This document shows positions 22,682-33,784 of a DNA stretch of 64,000 bases, in pieces. The notes under the pieces were generated by a model. It did no database searches and had not been told where the DNA came from. It worked only from the letters and a program-made list of their open reading frames with translations. Within the stretch, counting starts at the first letter, position 1; the number at the start of each line of letters is the position of its first letter. Made by a program: the position numbers and the translations under genes. Source of the DNA: Imbricaverruca yamaguchii (lineage: Eukaryota; Arthropoda; Thecostraca; Neoverrucidae); the NCBI GenBank assembly GCA_034440575.1, contig JAOTOL010001315.1, positions 142,501-206,500 on the forward strand. The letters are read 5' to 3'.

Positions 22682-22935
22682 TTTTGTTTATTGGTTGGTT
22701 TACGACACATTTTTTCCATTTTTACAAATAATGGCGCCCCCCCCACTTTTTCGGGGGGGGGGGGGGGGGGGAAAAGGATTTTTGTGGGGGAGTGGGTGGA
22801 AACCGGGGGGTTTTTAACCCCAACCCCAAACCAAAAAAAAATACCCCCCCCAGGTACTTCTTACCCCGCGCACGTCCCGGGGGGGGGGGGCAGATATCTG
22901 CCCCCTCCGGTTTTTCCTCATTTGCCGCCAAACTA
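22682..22935 (-). mobile_element. SINE-B-like tail with homopolymer corruption
   Basis: 22682-22765 aligns with the SINE-B 3' module in reverse (TTGGTTGGTTTACGACACA, then AATGGCGCC). Many substitutions turn a base into its neighbour, giving poly-T, poly-C and poly-G runs, including about 20 consecutive G near 22753-22770. The following 160 bp shows the same homopolymer style. Identity as SINE-B is likely. The base-level sequence is probably unreliable. Confidence 0.5.
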
Positions 22936-24970
22936 ATCGGGTTAGCAAGGCCAAACCTCGCATAGCTGTTCATTGGTCTTTTCCGCATATCTTCATACGC
23001 TTTTAATTCTGGGTCATCTCAGGTCAGATCACCAGTTCAGACGAAGTGACCCAACTACACTCGGAGTTCTAGGTGGCATAGCTTCCACAATAATTGGGCG
23101 ATTGATTTCAAACTTATAACATGCCATGATCTCATCAGGGACCATAATATGTATATCGGGTTTTTTTCGTAGCATTGACCTTAGGTTAGGTCGCGGCCTT
23201 AGCTTCCCCATTATAGGGCTATGGTAAAATACACAAATGTTTCCTGGTTACATATTTGCGCTCGGAATGATCTCCCCCCCCCCCCCCGGTCAACAAACCT
23301 TCCAGTGTGCCCCGGGCCGTAAAGTGCCCTCTTGGAGCCGGTCAAGTGCCCTTTTGGAGCCACCCAAGTGCCATTTTCGGTCCGCCCCCCCCCCATGGAA
23401 AAATCCTGGGTGCGCGCCTGGCTGAGGGTGAAGCGTTAATTATTTGTTTGTTTTTCATTTGGCTAGCCTTGTACTGAGACCAACAGTGAAAGGAAAGCGC
23501 ATTGCTCCTGTGAGTTATGAGAGACAAAACTGAGCTGATCATCACGACTCTCTGTCTTGCGGTGCTGTCCATTGTTCACTTCTTTGTTTCTATGCTTTGA
23601 TGTGACCAAAAATGATGATGTGTATTACTTATGCATATTACGTAGGTACTGACTAGGTACACATGATCTTCCCGTCAGCTGCCGGAAAAAAAAGATTCCT
23701 CGCATAAAAAAATAATATGTCCATGAAAATGTACTCCGGAAGAAATTTGTTTGCACTCCCATCCCAAACCTGGAACGTAAGTTTCCCACCCTGCGAGTGT
23801 CCCCATGGAAATTCCTGAATCCGCCCTTGCACACGACGCCTATCAGGCACCCCATGATTATGTTAAACGGACGGGCTTGCATACCAGCAGAGGCCATACA
23901 AAAAAAAACTAGAAAAAGCGGGATTCCCAGCGCTTACGCAAAGGTCATCATCGGCATTGTTGAAGTCTGCGTTTTCGTTCTTGGCACGTGAATGCACGTT
24001 GTTGAAGTACTCGCAAGCCAGAGTATAATAATCAGAAGCGATTATCGCGTGCGGTGTCCGCGCATTTAATTTATATCAGCGAATGCCATGGCTGCTGAAG
24101 AGCAGATGATTGTTTCAAGCGCGGTGTGCGTGTGTGTGCCGCTGAGCTGTTTAATCACTTTTAGGTATGGCAGTTCAGTGGACGTGTGTTTCGAGCTGAC
24201 TAATCCTGTGCAGAATGGCTGGAATGCTCAATCCAACCTGACACGTCCTGTGTTCACGTGGACCAAACATTTGCCATAGACTGCATGTAATCCCCAGAGA
24301 GAACAGCGTTGGTAGGTAGCTACTACCCTTATACGGACTCGAGACCAATTAATTCAACGCATGTGAGTCGTGATTCTATACAAATGGATATAGTTTGCAT
24401 TGACATTTGCGGTCAATGCAAACTAGCCATTCAGGAAAACAAGCGATGAATGGTATATCGAATGAACGGATGTCCCATTTGCTAAGTGCACGGAATATCA
24501 CCGCCATGTCTATGTTCAACTGTCTTGGTACATTGTGGCCTACATAAGCCATGGATAGCCCAAGTGGGCTCACTGTCGGCCATATCTTGGTCCATTGTGA
24601 TCTACAGAAGCCAAGGATAGCCCAAGTTGGCTCACCGTCACCCATATTGGTGTATGTGAACTCACAAATGGGCCAATGGAGGGGAGGGGTTAATGATGAA
24701 GTGCCATGAAAAGGTGGGGGAGATACCCACGAAGGACAACAGGGATCCCGCTGAGCCAGCACGCGTCACTCACTCTCTTCGAGCCGGGAGGAGAGCAGTA
24801 GCACTATACCGCACCAGTGCACTGGCGTAGTGGTACCTGTGGAGGGGATCTCACCACTATATCTGTGAGAGCCCTCCACAAGTTGGTCGGCGTCCGTCGG
24901 CCACATCTATCGCATTCGGATGCAAATGCATTGATGGGATTATCTGATGCTCTGAATCGAGCTGTGCATT
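22936..24970. other. Low-copy spacer with decayed repeat termini
   Basis: No supported gene. It includes an R-family repeat on - (23265-23440, listed separately) and a second terminus-like GGGCGGATTCAGGAATTTCC in reverse near 23806-23829. An imperfect duplication of about 70 bp lies near 24520-24655 (CATTGTGRYCTAC and GGATAGCCCAAGT twice). The remainder is unrecognised. Confidence 0.45.
23265..23440 (-). mobile_element. R-family dispersed repeat, reverse copy
   Basis: The reverse complement shares with 40955-41215 the order CGCGCACCCAGGA, TCCATGGGGG, GACCGAAAA-GGCAC, CTCCAAAAGGGCAC, then GGGGCACACTGGAAGGTTTG and TTGACCG. GGCGCGCACCCAGG resembles a DNA-transposon terminus. The C/G homopolymer runs may be miscalled. 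Confidence 0.65.
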
Positions 24971-24975
24971 TATAA

Positions 24976-25545
24976 TGGGCGGTGTGGTTGAGCGGTTAGA
25001 GCGTTGAACGCCGTGTACGATGGTCTCGCTTTCAGCTCTCGCATTTCTAGTGGGCGCGGAGGCTGAGTGTTTGGAGTGGTGAACTGTGGGGACGAGAGTC
25101 GCGCTTTTAGCTCTCGCATTTCCAGTGGACGCGGAGGCTGAGTGTGTGGAGTGGTGAACTCCGTGTACGAGGGTCTCGCTTTCAGCTCCCGCATTTCTAG
25201 TGGGCGGGGAGGCTGAGTGTTTGGAGTGGTGAACTGTGGGGACGAGAGTCGCGCTTTTAGCTCTCGCATTTCTAGTGGGCGCGGAGGCTGAGTGTTTGGA
25301 GTGGTGAACTGTGGGGACGAGAGTCGCGCTTTTAGCTCTCGCATTTCCAGTGGGCGGGGAGGCTGAGTGTTTGGAGTGGTGAACTGTGGGGACGAGAGTC
25401 GCGCTTTTAGCTCTCGCATTTCCAGTGGGCGGGGAGGCTGAGTGTTTGGAGTGGTGAACTGTGGGGACGAGAGTCGCGCTTTTAGCTCACGCATTTCTAG
25501 TGGGCGCGGAGGCTGAGTGGTGAACTGTGGGGACGAGAGTCTCGG
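24976..25545 (+). repeat. 75-bp tRNA-head-derived tandem array
   Basis: Seven full units start at exactly 75-bp steps (24976, 25051, 25126, 25201, 25276, 25351, 25426), with a shortened eighth at 25501. The first unit keeps a tRNA A-box-like stretch (GTGGTTGAGCGGTTAGAGCG). Later units keep its diverged form (GGAGGCTGAGTGTTTGGAGT) and a B-box-like TTTTAGCTCTCGC. The period equals a tRNA head and is a multiple of three, so a 25-residue repeat frame runs through on -. It is followed by a SINE-B tail. Confidence 0.85.
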
Positions 25546-25700
25546 CGTCAACGATCGCCCCATTCTGAACACTTGCCAGTCCGAACGGTGGCCACCGGTG
25601 AAGCAGCGTGGGCGGCGCCATCGGCCCATCAGGCCGCCAGCCCACTGGCCCATTAGCCGCGAACGTGCACAAGTGAGTCGTTAACCACCCGATGAACGTC
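25546..25700 (+). mobile_element. SINE-B tail attached to the 75-bp array
   Basis: Downstream of the array come CCACCGGTGAAGCAGCGTGG, GGCGCCATCGGCCCATC with an internal GCCCA-rich duplication, TTAGCCGCGAACGTGCACAA and TCGTTAACCACCCGATGAAC. These match the SINE-B 3' module in order. The array therefore sits where the tRNA head of one SINE-B belongs. Confidence 0.75.
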
Positions 25701-25821
25701 AGCGTGCACTGCGGGTGCGGTCCGAGCGGCCGGAATCAAATTAGAGCCGGTGGAATTTACACTCGTCTTGCCGAGTGGCGTATTTGCAGGTCCAGTTTCA
25801 CCAGGTGGCGTAGTTGGATGC

Positions 25822-26116
25822 CTATAGATCAGGGATGCGGAGCCGGAGTCGGAGCCGGAGCCGGAGCCGCCGGAGCCGGACCCGGAGCCGGAGCCGGAGT
25901 CGGAGCCGCCGGAACATTTTACTCGGAGCCGGAGTCGGAACCGGAGCCGTCAAAAGCGAGGCGGCTCACGTTTGGGATGTACAGAGCCGGAGCCGGAGCC
26001 GCCGGAGCCGGAACATTTTGCCCGGAGCCGGAGCCGGAGCCGAGATACTTCCCCGGAGCCGGAGTCGGAGCCGGAGCCGTCCAAAATTTTCCCGGCTCCG
26101 CATCCCTGCTATAGAT
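25822..26116. mobile_element. GGAGCC MITE copy 1, hAT-like, with 8-bp TSD
   Basis: Element 25830-26108 (279 bp) has terminal inverted repeats CAGGGATGCGGAGCCG and its complement CGGCTCCGCATCCCTG. The flanking 8-bp duplication ctatagat (25822-25829 and 26109-26116) is exact. The interior is mostly GGAGCC/GGAGTC hexamers with spacers such as AACATTTTACTCGG and AACATTTTGCCCGG. An 8-bp TSD and a CAG...CTG terminus are typical of hAT elements. No transposase is present, so it is non-autonomous. G-rich hexamers may fold into quadruplexes. Confidence 0.92.
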
Positions 26117-26284
26117 AGTTGTGAAATTAACTAAAGAGAAGAGTGTTGTGTGGCATTTATCTCATCAAGATTCATGGTATGTTTCATAGCTGGATTAAAC
26201 ATAAATTTGATCCATAGCTAAACGTTATCATCTTGGGTTACGTTGACCTTAATTTGACGAAACTTGGACTAATTTGACAAGGGT

Positions 26285-26375
26285 TATATTGCTGAAAAGA
26301 GGTTGTCGCGTGAACCATTACTTGACCGTCCTTTCCGTGAATTGCCGTTCAACGGCAGAATAATAGCCCAATAAC
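26285..26375 (-). mobile_element. SINE-C copy 2, 3' fragment
   Basis: Reverse-strand match to the 3' part of SINE-C copy 1 (8640-8735): TGCCGTTGAACGGCA, then TTCACGCGACAA and CAGCAATATAACCCT. No tRNA head is present. Confidence 0.65.
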
Positions 26376-27120
26376 TCTGAACCCGATTTCCTCTCCTTGC
26401 TGTTTTCGTATTCGCGACGCCCGTGCCGGTGGTGAATCGGTGTTGTCCTCAAGCTGGCTTCACATTTTTGTTCATCGCGGGAACAGGCTGGAAGCCGTCA
26501 AAGAAACCCATTGACGTAGGTTTCTTATGTCACGATGGCATCATAAAATCTGCATCGCTAATAAATAATGCATGGCGGAAAACGCTGCTGTGGTCCTGCG
26601 CCGTTGAGATGCGCTTTTCACTCGGGAACTGTGCTCAATGTAACGGGGAGTGTGCTGAAGGTAAAGGGAAGCACGCTCAGTGTAATGGGGAGTATGCTCA
26701 ATGTAGGCACGACACTCAATGATCGCCGATGTCTGCTGCCAAGCTGCCGCCATGACTCAGTCTACCAGGAGCTTTATTGAGCTGGCTCAGTGCTGACGCA
26801 TCTCGTGCGGGAGTGGGCTGGTTTGCGGCGAGGCGTGGCGCTGAGCTCCCCCCCCCCACCCCTGCTGCGTTGCACGTGACCGTGGTCAGGCGAATGTCAC
26901 GTGCGGCACGTGCAGCTTTGCGGCACGATCGTGCGCGCGGCCGACCGACGCCCCGCCGCTGGCTGGTGACGTGGGTGGCGCGTTCTCGTCGTGACGCGTT
27001 TCCGCTCAAGAGCAAGGAACAAAGAAAACGTTTGCGTGAGAGAGCTGGTGTTAACTCAGTGCATGCAATGGGTTAACACCACCTCTCTGGCTAACCCGAT
27101 CGACCGTGCACGGTAGATCA
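26376..27120. other. Low-copy spacer, no gene supported
   Basis: Includes short diverged repeats of AATGTAACGGGGAGTGTGCT at 26635-26705 (about four units of 23-24 bp). A GC-rich stretch with CACGTG and GTCACG motifs lies at 26860-26990. No recognised gene. Confidence 0.45.
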
Positions 27121-27124
27121 CGTC

Positions 27125-27372
27125 ATGAAGAGCATGGTAGAAAATGGTAGAGTGAAGTGTGATAGAGATGGAAGAGAATAGTAGAGTGGGGTAGAGTACG
27201 GTAGAGTGGGCATAGTCTGGTAGAATGGATAGAGGCTGGCAGAGTGTGGTAGAGGATGTTAGATTGGGCTAGAGGTTGTCAGAAAATGGTAGAGTCTGGT
27301 AGAGTGTGGCAGAAGGTGGTAGAGAGGGGTAGAGGCTGGTAGAGTGTGGTTGAGTATGGTCGTGACTAGTAG
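27125..27372. repeat. Degenerate GGTAGAGTGT array
   Basis: Imperfect 10-12 bp repeats of GGTAGAGTGTG-type sequence over about 250 bp; purine- and T-rich on +, with almost no C. Confidence 0.8.
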
Positions 27373-27400
27373 AGTGCGAGCACATGGGACGACCTACCAC

Positions 27401-27424
27401 CAGGGATGCGGAGCCGGAGCCGGG

Positions 27425-27458
<34 letters not shown>

Positions 27459-27560
27459 CCGGAGCCGGAAATTTTGCCCGGAGCCGGAGCCGGAGCAGGA
27501 GCCGACGGGACATTTTACTCGTGAGCCGGAGTCGGAGCGTTCAAGACGCGAGCGCTCGGT
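27401..27560 (+). mobile_element. GGAGCC MITE copy 2, 3'-truncated
   Basis: Begins with the same CAGGGATGCGGAGCCG terminus as copy 1, followed by GGAGCC hexamers and the spacers GGAAATTTTGCCCGG and GGGACATTTTACTCG. It fades out near 27560 without a matching right terminus, so no TSD can be checked. Confidence 0.82.
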
Positions 27561-27751
27561 AAAAATGGAAGTCGTTCAAAAGTCTCCAAAGTGACCATTT
27601 CCATTGCTTGAAACACCAGTATGTATGCGAGCGTTTGTGTGTGCATGCGGGTGTTTGTGTGTTTGCTGGCGTTCGTGAGTGCACGCCCAAGTGTGTATGT
27701 GCTCAAGTTCGCCAGCACACCACCCTTCGAAAGTGTCCAAACTACGAAATT

Positions 27752-27910
27752 AGCATCTCTCTCTCTCTCTCTCTTCATGCATAGTTCTATGTTTAGTTTA
27801 GTTCGTCTCGTTTCCATCTCACTTGTTGTATTATTAGAGTGGTATATTACAATTTACAGCATTGTGTTCCTTCCTATTGCTCATTCCCGCCACCACCATT
27901 CTGTCCTACT

Positions 27911-27990
<80 letters not shown>

Positions 27991-28022
27991 GCTCTCGCCT
28001 CGCTCTCGCTCTCTCGCTCTCG

Positions 28023-28053
<31 letters not shown>

Positions 28054-28083
28054 GCTCTCGCTCTCGCTCTCGCTCTCGCTCTC
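27752..28083. repeat. CT-rich polypyrimidine tract
   Basis: A short CT run at 27752-27774 is followed by a tract of about 180 bp at 27905-28083. The tract is CT dinucleotides with interspersed GCTCTC units. Pure pyrimidine stretches with mirror symmetry can form triplex H-DNA. Confidence 0.93.
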
Positions 28084-28735
28084 TTGAAACGTCTCACACT
28101 TGCCGTTTGTTTCAACACGCAAACCAGAGAGGGTATCAGCTCTGTCGCACTGTTTTGCCGCATGTCATCATCCGTACTGTTCATCACCTCGTGCCGCGGT
28201 GAATGGTTACAGGAACTGCACTGTTTGGCCATTGGTACTTCCAATCAATTTCTATTGATTACCAAGTGTTACGATGAGCGCTTTGGCTCGCTAGCATGCG
28301 TCACAAGGGTCTATTTTGAATACGATCCGTAGTGCTTGAGCGCTACCAATAATATAGCACATGCAGACAAAATTCCGTGGGAAAATGCAACGACGATTTC
28401 GTCTCTTACGTCTGAGAAGCTAACAAGATTACTGAATGGAAACATCCAGGACGACCGGGGAGACATACACAACATTAAAAAGAGGACTACATTGCCACGG
28501 TTAATAGTCATACTAATTGACACCAAAATATCAGCCAACATACTCATAAAAATCGAAAGGTGTGTGGGGACTTTACACAACTTCATAAGGTCTTGCCACG
28601 AATTATTTAAGCCGTGACATAGGCCCTCGGAATCGCAACAATGCACGCCGAAGACCACTGGTGGCTTGAATTGATATCTCATTGGTGTTGATTCATTTGA
28701 TCGATTCCATCAATCGATACAATTACCGATATCGA
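28084..28735. other. Low-copy spacer with a weak open frame
   Basis: Moderately AT-rich unique sequence. Opposing frames are open over 28311-28682 (-) and 28336-28617 (+). Neither carries a recognised domain, and neither is called as a gene. Confidence 0.4.
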
Positions 28736-28737
28736 CA

Positions 28738-28851
28738 CACAAAACATTCATACATACACACGCGCGCACAAACACGGACATGCGCACACGTACACCCGCC
28801 ACGTACGCACGCACGCACGCACGCACGCACGCACCCACACACACGTACATA

Positions 28852-28910
<59 letters not shown>

Positions 28911-28956
28911 CATACATATATATATATATCCTACATATATATATACCTTATATATT

Positions 28957-29002
<46 letters not shown>
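28738..29002. repeat. Compound CA / CGCA / TA microsatellite
   Basis: CA-rich sequence with a GCAC run near 28808-28832, then pure CA (28853-28893), then TA with small interruptions to about 29000. Confidence 0.95.
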
Positions 29003-29105
29003 ATATATATATGCATACGAATTTCTGTTCATCGTTCCCTACCACTTAGCTTCCCTGGACCATCGGGAGTCTACCCATGCGTAACATACAACGCAAGGTT
29101 CATGT

Positions 29106-29850
29106 GGTCGGCCCGGGCCCGCCGACTGGGGCTCTGTCTATGGGTCGGGCCCGCCGACTGGGGCTCTGTCTATGGGTCGGGCCCGCCGACTGGGGCTCTG
29201 TCTATGGGTCGGGCCCGCCGACTGGGGCTCTGTTGGCGGGCCCGCCGACTGGGGCTCTGTCTTGGGTCGGGCCCGCCGACTGGGGCTCTGTCTATGGGTC
29301 GGGTCCGGGCCCGCCGACTGGGGCTCTGTCTATGGGTCGGGTCCGGGCCCGCCGACTGGGGCTCTGTCTATGGGTCGGGCCCGCCGACTGGGGCTCTGTC
29401 TATGGGTCGGGCCCGCCGACTGGGGCTCTGTCTATGGGTCGGGCCCGCCGACTGGAGCTCTGTGGGTCGGGCCCGGGCCCGCCGACTGGGGCTCTGTCTA
29501 TGGGTCGGGCCCGCCGGCTGGGGCTCTGTGGGTCGGGCCCGCCGACTGGGGCTCTGTCTATGGGTCGGGCCCGCCGACTGGGGCTCTGTCTATGGGTCGG
29601 GCCCGCCGGCTGGGGCTCTGTGGGTCGGGCCCGCCGACTGGGGCTCTGTCTGCGGACCGGGCCCGCCGACTGGGGCTCTGTCTGAGGGCCGGGCCCGCCG
29701 ACTGGGGCTCTGTCTATGGGTCGGGCCCGCTGACTGGAGCTCTGTGGGTTGGGCCCGCCGACTGGGGCTCTTCTGTGGACGGCCCGGGCCCGCCGACTGG
29801 GGCTCTGTCTGTGGGTCGGGCCCGCCGACTGGGGCTCTGTCTGAAGGCCG
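29106..29850. repeat. Array of about 30 bp, GGGCCCGCCGACTGGGGCTC
   Basis: More than 20 units of GGGCCCGCCGACTGGGGCTC plus a variable TGTCTATGGGTC part. Whole-unit length alternates because the TCTAT block is missing in some units and GGTCC is doubled in others. Long frames on both strands (GPPTGALSMGRARRLG on +) are period artefacts. Confidence 0.95.
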
Positions 29851-30450
29851 GGCCGGCATCAGGCCGGCTCAGTCCAGACGGACTCAACACGGCCCACCGC
29901 AATCCAACAGAATGCAGCTGGCGCGGCGAATCCATTTGTGTGTTTCGCTCAGCTCGCCGTTTTTAATCATTTCGCTTTGTTCCGGCGGCGGCGCGCCTGG
30001 AGTAATCGGATCAGCCCGGCTCTCCTGTTGCTCCGACGCTTCGCGGTGTGGTTTTGGCGCGTCATTTCCGCGCGGCGGAAAAAGGCGGGCTCGTTTGTCG
30101 CGCCAGACGGGTATCGGCCCGGACAGCAGACGTTTTTGTGCCGCCTTCTCGGCGGCTGCTCTCCGGCGCTGGCCCGCCCGTGCTGGAGTTCCTGCGTGCC
30201 GCCTGCTCAGAGGCCAGCGGAGCGCGCGGGAGAGAATGCCTGTCGAGATATTCATCCAGTACTGCTGCAAATAGTTCCGAACAATGTTCAGAATGGGAGG
30301 AAATTGACCTGTTCGTTGGAGATTATAAACTGAATTTTCGCCGAGGAATTGTAATCCAGCACATGCACTGACTATGTATAGGCCACCAGGTATTCAATGA
30401 ATATCCGATAGATCGCCTGCTGAAGCCGCAGGCCTTGTCACAGTTTACGA
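29851..30450. other. CpG-rich spacer, no gene supported
   Basis: GC-rich sequence (29860-30240), then mixed composition. No tandem array, domain or splice-supported exon was found. Confidence 0.4.
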
Positions 30451-30454
30451 TGTA

Positions 30455-30965
30455 TGGTGTAGGATGCAGAGCTGTAGCATGTATGGCTGTAGGATGTAGG
30501 GCTGTAGGTTGTAGGGATGTAGGGCGTATGGATGTAGGATGTAGGGCTGTAGGGTGTAAGGTGTATGTATAGAGGGTGTAGGTTTGCATGGCATAGAATG
30601 TAGGGACGTAGGTTGTAGGGCTACATCGTGAAGAGCTGCAGGATGTATGACTATGGTGTAGGGTGATATGACTGTAGGGTGTAGGGCTCCAGGGTGTAAA
30701 GTTGTATGGGGTGAGATGTAGGGTTGCAGGGGGTAGAGTGTAGTGCTGTAGGGTGTAGGGCTGCATGGTGTAGAATTGTATGGTGTATGACTTTAGGATG
30801 CAGGGCTGCATGGTGTAAGGCTGTATGGTGTAGGGTGTAGGGCTATAGGCATGTAGGGCTATAGGTGTGCATGGCTATAATGTGTAGGGCTGTAGGGTGT
30901 ATGGCTGTATTAGGTAGGTCGTAAGGTGTAGGGCTGTATGGTGTTGAGTGTGTGTAGGGTGTTCC
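30455..30965. repeat. Degenerate GTAGGGCTGTAGGGTGTATG array
   Basis: About 500 bp of 8-11 bp imperfect repeats around TGTAGGGCTG/TGTAGGGTG; G- and T-rich on +. Unit boundaries are irregular. Confidence 0.88.
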
Positions 30966-31284
30966 AGATGTGTTACATTATAACTCAGTTAATGTCGCTG
31001 GGTGGATTTCATTCATCACGACCGCCGCAATTGGCTGAAGTGAACTATAGTGGCGCCAAGAAAGGGGTCCGGCGGGACATCTTCCCCCAAACGTCGAGAA
31101 GTCTAACTTTACATCTGCGGGCATTGCATTGAAATAATGGACCCAAAGCGGCCCTGCCCCTCCGCACCGACCTGGACGTTGTCCGCGGCGGCAACGATGG
31201 ACACGCAAGTCCCAAACAACACTCGAGACGCCACATTTTCACAGCCCTTCGAACTCTCTGGCCACCGGCCCGCGCGCGCCACCC

Positions 31285-31512
31285 GCTGGCGCACCAGCTG
31301 GCGCCGACGGTACCCGCTGGCGCCGACGCCACCCGCTGGCGCAGACGGTACCCGCTGGCGCCGACGGCACCCGCTGGCGCAGACGGTACCCGCTGGCGCC
31401 GACGGTACCCGCTGGCGCCGACAGCACCCACTGGCGCTGACGACACCCGTTGGCGCACCAGCTGGCGCCGATGGCACCCGCTGGCGCCGACGTACCCGCT
31501 GGCGCCGAGACG
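31285..31512. repeat. 19-bp CGCTGGCGCCGACGGTACC array
   Basis: About 12 units, each with GGCGCC and often GGTACC palindromes. The 19-bp period rotates frames, so all remain open in GC-rich sequence on both strands. Confidence 0.92.
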
Positions 31513-31765
31513 GACGACCGAGAAGGCCACAGCTCAGCCTGTTGCCGACGTGCCGGCCGACCGTGCCGGCCGAGTTATTGCTCGGCTCGGCTCCGAATGG
31601 TAGAGCGTCGGTCGTGGCGGAAATTAATGCCCGTCCCCGGCGGCGTTGCTGAGCGGCGGCGGGAATTCGGCCCGTCTTTGTGGCGTGCATCGTCTGGCGC
31701 AGGCGGGGCGCGTCGGGCGCGCCTGGCCTCCGGCGATCGCGAGCTTTGGCGCCGCACACGGCGAA

Positions 31766-32020
31766 GGCGGGATGGCGGGAGAACGATGGCGGGATGGCGG
31801 GATGGCGGGATGGCGGGATGGCGGGATGGCGGGAGAACGATGGCGGGATGACGGGATGGCGGGATGGCGGAAGAACGATGGCGGGATGGCGGGATGGCGG
31901 GAGAACGATGGCGGGATGGCGGGATGGCGGGAGAACGATGGCGGGATGGCGGGATGGCGGGATGGCGGGAGAACGGTGGCGGGATGGCGGGATGGCGGGA
32001 GAACGGTGGCGGGATGGCGC
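31766..32020. repeat. 8-bp GGGATGGC array with a higher-order unit
   Basis: GGGATGGC units alternate with GGGAGAAC-GATGGC blocks, giving a higher-order repeat of two to five octamers. C-poor on +. Confidence 0.93.
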
Positions 32021-33065
32021 GAACGTTCAGGTGCTCAATGGCGGACAGGAGCTGTGCGGAGATAATGCGCACTTTTCACGGCAACTCCGGGCGGGCCTCG
32101 ATTGCCGAGTGTTGTCGCCGGTGGACACGCAGCAGCATCAGTTGCAGCGTCCAGATACACCCGGGTGTAGACGGAACCGCTGCCCGGCCACAGCTTATTG
32201 GCTAATAAATCATCCTTGGCTAATAAATCATCCGTCTGCTCTAACGAGAAGGAGCGTTTTCGAGAAGGAGCTATTCATCGTCAGCTGCTGCCAGACAAAA
32301 TTACGCATGATTTTGACGGCTACAGCTGTTCAGAGAGGACATAACTTACGAGGAGCTTCAGTGTTGGTGTCATCGCGTGTCATAACATACGAGGCACTTC
32401 AATATTGGAGTCATTGCGTGTCGACGGCGTTGTGTTAATACGACAGCGTAGTTTATTATCGTGGATCACGGGACACATTTTGCGTCGCACGTCCGCTCAC
32501 GGGATTCCAATTCGCCCAGGAATAAAGGCGAGCATTTCGAAATTGTACTACCTGAACAGGGACTTTATATATCAAACATCATACGTCGAAATAAAAGGGA
32601 CAGATGGCTAGCTTTTTTATGAAAATTTTACATTTAACAGGGGATACAAAAAAGACGGTGCCAAAAGAAATCCATGATGCATAAGAAGTAACATAAATGT
32701 ACAAGAAGTAGCGGTAAATTGTGCATAAGGGCACAGGCGTATCCAGAGTGGTAGCAAGCGGCGAGGGGTGGGGAGAGATCCCTGGAATCTTGGGCGAAAG
32801 GACCTTGGGTTGGTTCACGATGCATTCAATTGCTAGATCACACAGCGTCGCCAATGCTACAATCTCCGCGGCTTTGAAAACCCGAAGGTGAAATACCTAG
32901 CCGAAATGAAATGGCTGCTGACTAGGGTCAAACCGATCGGATTTCATCAAGTCTACTTTTGCTGGTAGGCTGTCTGGAGTGAAAAAAGTATGTGGGGTGT
33001 CATTGAGAAGTAAAGTCCGGAGTATTGGTAGAGAGAAGCCAACGGGCGTCTGTTGAGCATCGGCT
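32021..33065. other. Low-copy spacer, no gene supported
   Basis: Contains small duplications (TAATAAATCATCC twice near 32203-32232; ATAACTTACGAGGAGCTTCA / ATAACATACGAGGCACTTCA near 32340-32400). A terminus-like CAGGCGTATCCAGAG lies at 32732-32746. No recognised gene. Confidence 0.45.
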
Positions 33066-33069
33066 GGTT

Positions 33070-33385
33070 AGAAAGAAGAAGAAAGACAAGAAAATGAAAA
33101 ATAACAAGAAAGCTAAAAGAAGAAAAAAGAGAATGAAGGAAGAAAATGAAAAATAAGAATAAGCAAATGGAAGAGAAAAAGAAAATGAAAGTGAACTTAA
33201 AGTGAAAGAGGAAAGAAAAGAATAATCGAAAAGAGAAAGAAGATGAAAAGGAGAAAGGCGAAGAAGAAGAAAAACGAGGAAAACAAAGCGGACAAGAAGG
33301 ACGAGGGAAATGAGATAAAAAGAAGCAAAAGACGAAGAAAACGCAGAAGAAAGCGAAACAGAAGGGAAAAGAAAAAGACGGAGAC
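33070..33385. repeat. Purine-rich GAAAGA tract
   Basis: Over 300 bp almost entirely A and G on + (GAAAAAGAAAATGAAAG-type). It is low-complexity and triplex-prone. The Phe/Ser-rich frame on - is an artefact. Confidence 0.88.
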
Positions 33386-33784
33386 GGAGTAGCAGTATCC
33401 AGGTTCTCCGCCATGCACGCAGGGACTTCGCCACTCCCTCAGGCAGAATGGCCGCCACGGGAGCGGTGACCGCAAGCGGGGGGCGGGATTTGAAGCCACC
33501 GTCTAATTGAAGGCGAGATTTGAAGCCGCCGTCTACCGACAGTCCAACTGGAGCGATGCGCTGTCCAACGACGGTCTGGCGAGCCCGCGCCACACCAAGT
33601 GCCCATTTGAGTGGCGATACGAGACGATACTGCTGCACATTACCCCCCGAGACACCCGACCCGGTTGGGTCGTGGTGGTCACGTGCTACGAGGCCGCGCC
33701 TTGACTCTATGCTGGCCGAGCTGGCCTGGCATGGCTTGGGAGCAGGGTTCGAGCAGGCCCTTCGGACTTGGGACCGGACCCGGA

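Noticed and set aside
24970..25653. A 227-codon protein with 25-residue repeats on -
   Set aside because: The repeat is the 75-bp tRNA-head unit; 75 is a multiple of three. It continues into a SINE tail.
28682..30274. A 530-codon open frame on +
   Set aside because: It runs through CA/TA microsatellites, the GGGCCC array and a GC-rich spacer. No domain, and no sign of coding constraint.
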